64,000 bases of DNA, from positions 124,001 to 188,000 of the forward strand of contig NW_002476224.1 of assembly GCF_000189635.1 (NCBI RefSeq), written 5' to 3'. The position numbers and the translations under genes are program-made. Positions 55,855 through 64,000 of this stretch are shown here, one piece after another (positions within the stretch are counted from its first letter, which is position 1; the number at the start of each line of letters is the position of its first letter). The notes beneath the pieces were generated by a model, which did not search any database, was not told the origin of the DNA, and saw nothing but the letters and a program-made list of their open reading frames with translations. This DNA comes from Tetrahymena thermophila SB210 (taxonomy: Eukaryota > Ciliophora > Oligohymenophorea > Hymenostomatida > Tetrahymenidae).

Positions 55855-56724
55855 TTTATTTTTAGTTTTAAATCTATTTTTGTTGAAGATATTAATGATG
55901 ATAATTTATTAATAAAGCTAATTTTGTAAAAATATAATCAAAAAAGATAACATAAAATCATGGTTTTGCTTGCTATTAGTTTGAAAAAAATTTGAATTTT
56001 TATTTTTAGATAAATTAACTTGATTACTTTTTAATCATCAAAAATAAAAATATTAGTATTATATTAAAAATATTTGATCTATAATTTGGGTCTGTCTATT
56101 AATATTTTTTTATGTATTTTAAATGAGAATTAAAATAAAATAATTTTTATATTATTTCCATTGACTTATATATTGATTATGTTCTATTAAATATGAAGGA
56201 GAGTATTAAAAGTATTTGATAGAGTAAATTAATATCTTGAGGCTGATTAATTGGGAATCAAATTTACCATCCAAAAATTAAATAATATAGTAAAAGGAAT
56301 TATAATGCGTTGAGAGAGTTAGATTGATATTTACTTAATTACTTAGACTTTTAAACTATTTAAAGCTTTTTAGCTTTTTTAATGCTCTAATTCTGAGATA
56401 TTGATTTTGTAATTAAACTAGAAAAAATTTTGATTAAATAAATAAGAGAACAAATATATTCAAAGAGATATTCATTCAATTCAATTGCAAAATAGATAAC
56501 AATTTTTATAACTCCATTTTCAAAATTTGAGTGAAGAAAAAAGTATTCAATACTGAGTATAGTAAAATTATTAATTACTTATAAAAGTTAATCCTTTTAG
56601 CAATCATAATTGCCATTAACAAGTTAAGAAGTTTGATAAAAATATACAGAAATACTAAAAAAAAATGCATAATCTAAAAAAATAACATTTTTAATAATCT
56701 TCATCAACCATAAGAGGGATAAAA

Positions 56725-57519
56725 ATGCCTCTTGTTAATATTTAAACTTAGATTTAAAGTACTTCAAATTAAAATAAATTACCTGAAGCTAAGTAACCAT
56801 CAATTGAAGTTACTTAAATGAAATTAAATAATAACTAATACCCTTTCGTGTTGCCTATTAATGGAGAGTAGGTAAACTCGCATTAGATAGTGTAAGGAGT
56901 TCCTGTATAGAATACTCTGTTTGACTTAGAGAGAAATAACACTAACCAAAACTAGTATGGAGATGACTTAAGACTCCAAAAATATGAACTAGAAAAATTA
57001 ATAAACAATAGCCTTGTTAGTTTTATAAGGCATAATAAGATTTCTATGGTCTTTATGATTATATTAATAATATCTTACGTTATACAGATAGCTACCTAAG
57101 GTTCTTAAAATGATAATACAAACGATAAAAAAAATTAAAATAATGATTCATCAGTCTCAAATAATGTTTATTACTTTGTTCTTGATTATCTTTTTTGGTT
57201 TGGAGCTTGTGTAGCTGCTATAAAATCCTAATCGAATTTTAACCTAAAATATATTAATGTTTATTTAGGCTTTATGGTATTTTCTTTGATTCCATAGATA
57301 TTAGGCTATGCAGATTTAGGATATAGAAATAAATAAAATGGATAAACAACTGTTTTAGTCATTAACATCTTAGCATGTATTATTGAGTTTTTATACAAGT
57401 TCATATTTGGAATCATTAAAGCAATCGGTATCCGCTCTTTATATGCAAAACACACTTCTCAATTTTAAGGCATGCAAATTTTATTATATAACAAACCAGT
57501 AAATAACCAAGTTTTGTGA
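56725..57519 (+). CDS. Small four-span membrane protein
   Basis: Single exon, 264 aa, ATG 56725-56727, TGA 57517-57519. A ~105-residue Gln/Asn-rich cytosolic N-terminus leads to four hydrophobic segments: ISMVFMIILIISYVIQIA, then a Gln/Asn-rich loop, YFVLDYLFWFGACVAAI, YLGFMVFSLIPQILGY, and VLVINILACIIEFLYKFIF. A short basic tail follows (AIGIRSLYAKH). Topology and order resemble the core of the upstream gene. The segment NFNLKYINVYLGFMVF lines up with NFSLLCLKIYQIAVLI there. Function unknown. Confidence 0.82.
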
Positions 57520-58108
57520 AGTATTAATTAATTTCCCCAATATAAAAAGTGTAAGCTAATTCGGACTGAATCTTTATGATTGATTTCTATCTTGTTTAAG
57601 GTATACTATTGAATCAAAGGTATTTCATTTAAAATTATTTAAATAAATCATTTAAGCATATTAACCAATCTATCACCACATATTCATTATTTATTTATAA
57701 GAAAATTTATTTATATAAAATACTTAATATTAACAACTAATATATTGTGAACATTTATTTAATTAATTTATAAAATAGTTCAACATATTGTCTATATTTT
57801 AATCCCCATCCCTTTTTAATTTCAAAAGGAAAGGTTTTCATGTATTAAAAATATCTAAATATTCACTCCTAAATTTAAGATAATATTTACTTAAAATATA
57901 CAATATTTACGTATTTTGTAAGAGTTTTAATTTTATTACTTTTAGTATACCTTAAAATTTAGAACTGTCTGCAAAGAGATTCAGTAAAATTAGGTAGGGC
58001 TCATTTATTAAAATAAATTCATTAAGTAATTACATTTTAAAAATAAATTAAATAAAAATAATTATTTAAGATATATGAAATAATTTTCAATTAAATTTTT
58101 TAAAGTTT
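57520..58108. other. Convergent AT-rich spacer
   Basis: 3' spacer between a plus-strand and a minus-strand gene. Nothing else is seen. Confidence 0.6.
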
Positions 58109-61100
58109 TCACTATTCATTCTAGTTATTCTATTCAACATTATTAATTTTAATGTTATTAAAGCTATGAACTTATTCAGCTTAATCTTCATTTATTGTTA
58201 ATTAGAATTTCACATTTTTTAGTGCTTTATCTATATTGTGATGACTGCTACTAGTTTGGTTTGGTTTATAAATGTTGTGAATTTCATCTGATGACTAAGA
58301 AGTAGCATTCTAATCAAATTTCGATAGTTCAACTATGCTTTTTGGTTGTTTTTGTTGTTAAAAATTTGATCTAAAAATGCTACTGTTACTATTTGTCTTA
58401 ACTCCTGTCGTTTAGTTTTAAGTAATTCCATGCTTGTCACTAGGTATATATTAAAACTACAATGAAAATCTCTTTCCTTTATTATTTTAGATGGAATTAT
58501 ATTCATTTAATTTCTTCATACTAGAATTTTTATTGGGAGAATTCTGAGAGAATCGAGTTGGAGAAATTTGAGATAAATTATCAAAGTCTTGCTTATTTAG
58601 CATTGCATTATTAGACCTATCAATATATTTAGGATTATTTGATGACTAATCCAAAACAGTTATAAGCGTTTCAGGATTTTAATTGATTGAAGATAAGTTG
58701 CTTGAGTTGATAAGACTCTATGTATTTTTACCTCTTAGCAGTTAATCTGTTTTTTCATTCAATTAATTCATTTTATTAATCCTAAACTAATAATTAGATT
58801 ATATGTCGAATCCTTTTTATTCATTTTCTGAAACTTCTTCATTCACTTTTGTTAAGCAATACAAGGATTCCTTTCCAGTTTTTTATTTCAAGTTATGAAT
58901 AAAAAGTTATACCAACATATTGATCCTTTCTTGCCTTAATATTGATTCTTCTGTAGGAAGCTTTTCAGCGAGCTTAAAAACATCTCTTATGTCTTAACCA
59001 AGAAATTATAATATCTTCTAAGTTACTCTTTTGTTTAAAAATAAAATAATTAATTTAATTTATAAATAATTTAAATTAAGTATTTATTACTTGATTTGAT
59101 TCCTATTATTTAGTTATGGATTAGTTGCTTACTCATAAGCCTCATATAACTCATAGAAAGCTGAAAATTAAGAATAGTCCATTCTTTAGCTATAAAATGT
59201 TTATGGACGCAATACCTATATGAGATTGAGTAGAAAATTATCATTTTTTTTCCTCTTGTTTTACAACAAATATTATTTTAAAGGTGATATCTACTAGGAA
59301 TGAAACTAATTTATGTTATTAAAAGTTGTTTAATAATTGTTATGGTAATTTTAATTGCTAAGATTGTTAAAGCAATAAAATGTTTCAGTAAATTTATCTG
59401 GCCTAGATGATAAATTTAATGTCATTTGGTTTTGGTTTTGTGCAATCTGCCCTTCTTCCAAAAGCAAATTAGAAATCTAACAAATTCTGTTAAGATTATC
59501 CTGATTTTTGAGATATTATATTTATGCAACTATGTCAACAAAACTTTTTTTTGAGAGATTATTTTTATCATAGGCTTCTACTTAGTTTGATGTTTGCAGA
59601 GGAATGTTTTTATTTGCCAAAATTTCTTTTTAAGAATTTAAGCATAATTTTCTTTGGCTTAAAATCTGCGATTATATTTTTTTTTAAAGTTTTTTCTCTT
59701 CTTTATCTCTTATCTTTTTATTTCTTTTAATTCTTTTTTATTCTATCTCTTAAATCTTTCGTACTTTCATATTGTTTTGAATAGACTCCAAATTAAAAGT
59801 AGGCTTATAAGAAAATTCAAATATTTTTTTTTACTCCTCTGTAAATAAAACCTTTTTCATTTTGTCAACTTCATGTAATCTATCAAGTATTTCAAAAATG
59901 TTCAAATCTTTATCCACCTTTTATTGGTATTTCAATTTGTGTTTGTTTGTTTTTCAATTAAAAATTTAATATTTACTTATTTCATAACTTCATGAATTAG
60001 CACATTTCTACCATTGTTGAATAACCGTCTAAAACTAATCTTATAAATAAAATACTTTATATTTATACTTAGCTTTTCTACTTGAGAAAATATTTTAGAA
60101 TATATGCTCCTCAAAAAATCTTATTTTGTGTGAAATTGTAAAATGTCTTTATCCTCATTTTTAAGTTCAGTTGGTGTCTCGAATGAATAGAGCTAGTTAG
60201 CTAATTATATCATTAAACTCTGCATATTATAAAATTCCATTATAAATCCTGTTAACACAAATACCATCTGAATAAAACCACCCTAAGTAATTAAATATTT
60301 TAGTTTAATTACAAGTTCTGAAAGCATAAAAATAATTTAAGATCAAATAATTAAGAAACTTTAAACTCCCTCCCTAGTAAATTATATATAAATGATTAAT
60401 AACTAATTTTAACATGGAGGGAGGGAAAAAATGAATTTAAAATTAAATAAATAATAAAAGAGAGTGCAATAAATACCATATAAGATAATATTCCATCTAT
60501 TTTTTCATATGCTCTCTATGTATTGATTGTATATTGTGATCTAAGAAAATAAAACTATCCATAGTTTTTTAAGCTTGTAGCAGTTTAAGTTTAGCTTATT
60601 AAATTTTCTCTAAACTCCTCTTCAGAATACATGACATAAGACTCAAATCTAGAAGAAGAGAACCAGAACCAAGATTCATCTGATTCGATATTGTTTTATT
60701 CAAAATACATTTCAGCTATTGGCTTCATCTATTCAATTTTCAAAAAAAAAAATTAAGTAAATTAAAATTGCCAAAAAACAAAATTTCATTAAATAACCAA
60801 AACAACTATCTAAATATATTTCTATCTAAAAAATTTAAATGAGATTACCATAAAAATTAATAGTATTATGAGGTATTTATTTAATCATTTATGGAAGAAT
60901 ATGTATTTAATAGGATATTGAGAATAAAAGGATAAATTTTAAATAAAATAATTTACAGAGTAAGGTATCATTCTAAATATTTTTTTATCATAAATATATG
61001 ATTTTAAATAATCTTAAGAGTCGTAGTTTGGTATATAGCTATTAAATATAACTTAAATAGTGAAATACTCATAATTTTATATGTAGTCATTTATTTATTT

Positions 61101-61801
61101 CTTTGTCCAACATCCTGGTTAGTCTTCGCAGCTAATTATCTCAATTCTATATTTATTTATGAAAATTATTTAATTTTTTTTTGTTTCCATCATTTTAATT
61201 AAATAATTAGATAATTTTTGGCAATTCATTACAGTATATATTTGTAAAGCTCAGTATTTCTGTTTCCTTACAATGTAAAATTTAATTCTATATTAGGGCA
61301 ATAGTAGGATTATACACCATAATCTTAAAAAAAAGTTAAAAGTGTCTTCATTTCAGACTTTTATTAGGATGAAAAATGTTCTAAAGTGCAAGGTTCCATG
61401 CCTGTAGTTATATTTTTAGTAATTATTTGCATACGCGTAGATTAAGTCTGATGAATTAAATTCTATTCTACTTAAGATATCTTAAATGTAAAAGGTTAAC
61501 CTTCAATATTCTAAGCTCCCTAAGCAATATCGAATTTAATAGCCATCATTAATGTTGAAGGATTAATACTTAATTCACTTGCTTATTCTTGCAATACATG
61601 TTATTGAGCTATTATGTCTTCATTTAAGATAAAATTTACTAATCTATTTTGGATGACACTTATAAAAAATACTACAGAGCACAATGTTACAAATGCTCCA
61701 ACAATAGTTTTATGTCTCTTCTTACCAAAAACATTCAACGTTACAGGTTTACCAAACATATCTAACAATTTAACTTTTTCAAAGAAACCCGAATCGCTCA
61801 T
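58109..61801 (-). CDS. Ciliate-type membrane protein with N-terminal K(P/R)xTLNVFGKKRHKT motif
   Basis: ATG 61801-61799, TGA 58111-58109, several introns, of which only some were delimited. The protein begins MSDSGFFEKVKLLDMFGKPV, then a membrane-proximal VFGKKRHKTIVGAF and a first hydrophobic span (VTLCSVVFFISVIQ). A large extracellular or luminal region follows, with a conserved-looking segment ESDESWFWFSSSRFESYVMY. A second hydrophobic span (GGFIQMVFVLTGFIMEFY) lies near 60.3-60.2 kb. The rest, down to 58.1 kb, is Gln/Asn/Ser-rich and probably cytosolic. This two-span arrangement, with a short cytosolic basic N-terminus and a long tail, is that of a large ciliate family of uncharacterised membrane proteins. 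Function unknown. Confidence 0.78.
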
Positions 61802-62915
61802 ATTTAGTTAATTGGTGGAGAATAAATAAACTTATTTTTTAAATTGTAGTGTTGAAATATGATAATGATTTTGAAAGAATAAATATAAATTTTTTAATAA
61901 TATTTTGTCTCAACTAAATAACTTTAAATAAAAAAATATGACATGTACATTAGTGATACAAATTTTAAAGAAAATCTCCTAGCTTTCACTGCTAATTTAA
62001 AATAGAAAATACTATTACTATTTATTATGTTTGTTTATTTTGTTTGATTGTTTGTTTAAACAGCAGTGTTTGAATAAATAATATATTTATTTATAAAAAA
62101 AAAAGTAAAATAGTATTATAATAATTTTATCTTTTTGTAAATCTTTTTGCTTAAATTAGATAAAATGTTAGCCAGTATTCAAAAATAAATAAAAGAAATA
62201 AGGGAAATAAATATTATTAAATTGAAAATAGAATTATTTGTTGATATTGCTTGCATACATAAGCAAAAATAATCTACTATTCTTTAATTGAGAATCAATT
62301 AAATATTTAAATTAAGTATTTACATAATATTTAACTAGTAAATTCAATTTTATAAACAACTAGGCTATTTTAGCAGAGAAAAGCTTAAGAAATGAAGATC
62401 TAACTATTAATTAATCTTTGTATGAAATTTTAATTCATTTGACGAAATTAAAAAACTTTAATTAAGAAATTAGTTCATCGACTTATATGGGTAAAATTTG
62501 ATAATTTAAAGATAATACATGATAAAAGAAACTCAATATTTTAATAAATATTGCATTTTAAAGTTTGATTAACAAGAATAAATATCTGAATTGTGATTAA
62601 ACAATAATAGCATAATATTACTATTAATACTAAAGGAAACAAGCAAAAATTTGTTAACCAAAATATTTACAAAAAAGTAGATAGATTAATTAGTTATTAT
62701 AGTACTCTCTCATTTCAACAACTATAGGAATATAAATTTAATTCTAATCTATTTATAGAGCTATAAATAATATTTCAATTATCTCCTTGGGATACATACA
62801 TCAAGTACTTTACCATTTATTTGTTGAAGTATTTTACAATTTAATTTCCATAAACTTAGAATTAAAAAAAAATACATTAGAGTAAAATAGTTATTATTAG
62901 AGTAAGACGATTGAT
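61802..62915. other. Divergent AT-rich spacer
   Basis: Promoter region for the divergent genes on both sides. No gene or notable repeat is seen. Confidence 0.6.
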
Positions 62916-64000
62916 ATGTTTAAAAATAAAGAAGATAGATCTAAGATTACAAAAATATAATAAAATGGCGATGAAAAGTAAAACAGATAAGAAGAATTAG
63001 CTGAAATATCTGAAAGTCATGACTCAAATTTTATAGATAATTTACACCAAAATAATTAATAGCTTGCAAGATAAGCAAAGGCTAACAATACTACTGGAAT
63101 ATTAAAGGAAGATTTCATGGGTTCCTACTACAATAATTAGCAATAGAACGAAAAAAGCTTTAATTTAAAGAGTCAAAATCCATAAGAAACACAAAGTCAT
63201 AAGGTCAATTTTAATATAAATGAAGATAAAAGCTAAATGAAGACTATGTCAAAATTTAATGATAACAAAAAAAACCTTATTGATATGATAAACTTAGAAG
63301 TTTTGCAACAGAGCAGCTAACAAATACAATATAAATTTCAAGCTCCTTATTAGCTAGCTCTTATTTATATTACTTGGATATTCTTTGGCTTATGTTTTAT
63401 TTTACGAGAAAAGTATGGCGAAAGCTCAAGTAGTGATGATTTAAAGCTTTATATTATAAGTGGATTGCTTATGACTATGGGATTAGTTGGTTTAACTTTA
63501 TGGAAATTTGTTATTATAAAAAAGAAAGTTAGATTAGAGGAGATTTCTAGCTTTTACAGATGGGTTATGATGTTTTTTTTTCTTTTAAGTCAAGTTTTAG
63601 TCATAGAAGCTTTTGCATTAAAGAAAAGTATTTCAGATTCTTGGGTAATTACTGTGACAATAGTTTAAATGAGTTATATATAGAGCATAAGTCGAGTTAA
63701 TTTATTCAATCTTATCTACATAGGTGTCTCAACTGTTTATTTAATCGTTAGATTTTAGTTTATAGTGGAATGGGAATGGTAATCACTTTGCCAGAGTATT
63801 TTAATTTGCACAATTATTGTTGTTCATCAAGAAAAACTTTAAGTGGAGAGCTACAAGTAAACTAAAAAAATGTTATCCACAAATAAGAAGGCACACCGAC
63901 TCAATAACTTTTATTATAATATACTTGGTATGATTCCTGAAGGTGTAGCTATATTTGACAAGAATTAATCTACGATCTTTTGTAATAAAACAATAAAGGA
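62916..64000 (+). CDS. Multi-span membrane protein with PAS-like segment, probable sensor histidine kinase (5' part only)
   Basis: Open from ATG 62916-62918 to the window edge, 361 codons and no intron so far. Residues 1-145 are hydrophilic and Gln/Asn/Lys-rich. About five or six hydrophobic segments follow: ALIYITWIFFGLCFILR, LYIISGLLMTMGLVGLTLW, WVMMFFFLLSQVLVIEAF, WVITVTIVQMSYI, LFNLIYIGVSTVYLIV, SILICTIIVVHQ. The last ~25 residues (FYYNILGMIPEGVAIFDKN...IFCNKT) have the wording of a PAS domain start as found directly before the kinase core in ciliate membrane sensor histidine kinases. Kinase domain motifs would lie outside the window, so the assignment is inference from the layout. Confidence 0.75.

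Larger units (their letters stand above)
54817..56724. other. AT-rich spacer with degenerate direct repeats
   Basis: There is no gene. Two pairs of imperfect direct repeats are visible (listed separately). The right end should hold the promoter of the small four-span gene. Confidence 0.55.

Noticed and set aside
61614-61811. 65-codon plus-strand ORF
   Set aside because: Antisense of the first exon of the minus-strand membrane protein starting at 61801.

Overview
The window is nuclear DNA of a ciliate, most likely Tetrahymena or a close relative. It is extremely AT-rich. Long conserved reading frames run through TAA and TAG (read as glutamine) and end only at TGA. Introns are short, AT-rich and GT...AG. 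Proteins are rich in Gln and Asn and several belong to ciliate families. A standard-code ORF search breaks almost every real gene, so the gene models here were read by hand in the ciliate code. Several were checked by summing exon phases. None was checked by alignment software.

Left part (0-16 kb): a tRNA-Asn on the minus strand; a SWI3/SMARCC-type chromatin-remodelling subunit (SWIRM, ZZ-type finger, SANT); a ciliary three-DM10 protein resembling Rib72B; a triple CCCH zinc-finger protein; and a two-EF-hand protein with a long Asn/Gln-rich tail. All four proteins are on the plus strand.

Centre (16-36 kb): two tandem minus-strand genes of about 9 kb each. They encode very large receptor-like membrane proteins with the same layout: signal peptide, propeller-like N-terminal domain, parallel beta-helix repeats, Cys-rich segment, then a multi-pass membrane domain. 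They are clear paralogues with matching intron positions. One intron is greatly enlarged in the second copy.

37-50 kb: an ABCC/MRP-type ABC transporter (minus), a large cytosolic zinc-binding-like protein with internal repeats (plus), and two MORN-repeat proteins in convergent orientation.

50-64 kb: a long non-coding stretch with nested inverted repeats; two four-span membrane proteins on the plus strand that may be distant paralogues; a ciliate membrane-protein family member (minus); and the start of a membrane protein with a PAS-like segment, probably a sensor kinase, cut by the window edge.

Intergenic DNA is low-complexity A/T with AAAT, GATA and AGTT microsatellites. There is no sign of operons, CRISPR arrays or recognisable transposon genes. 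Genes are single transcription units with neighbouring promoters in AT-rich spacers.
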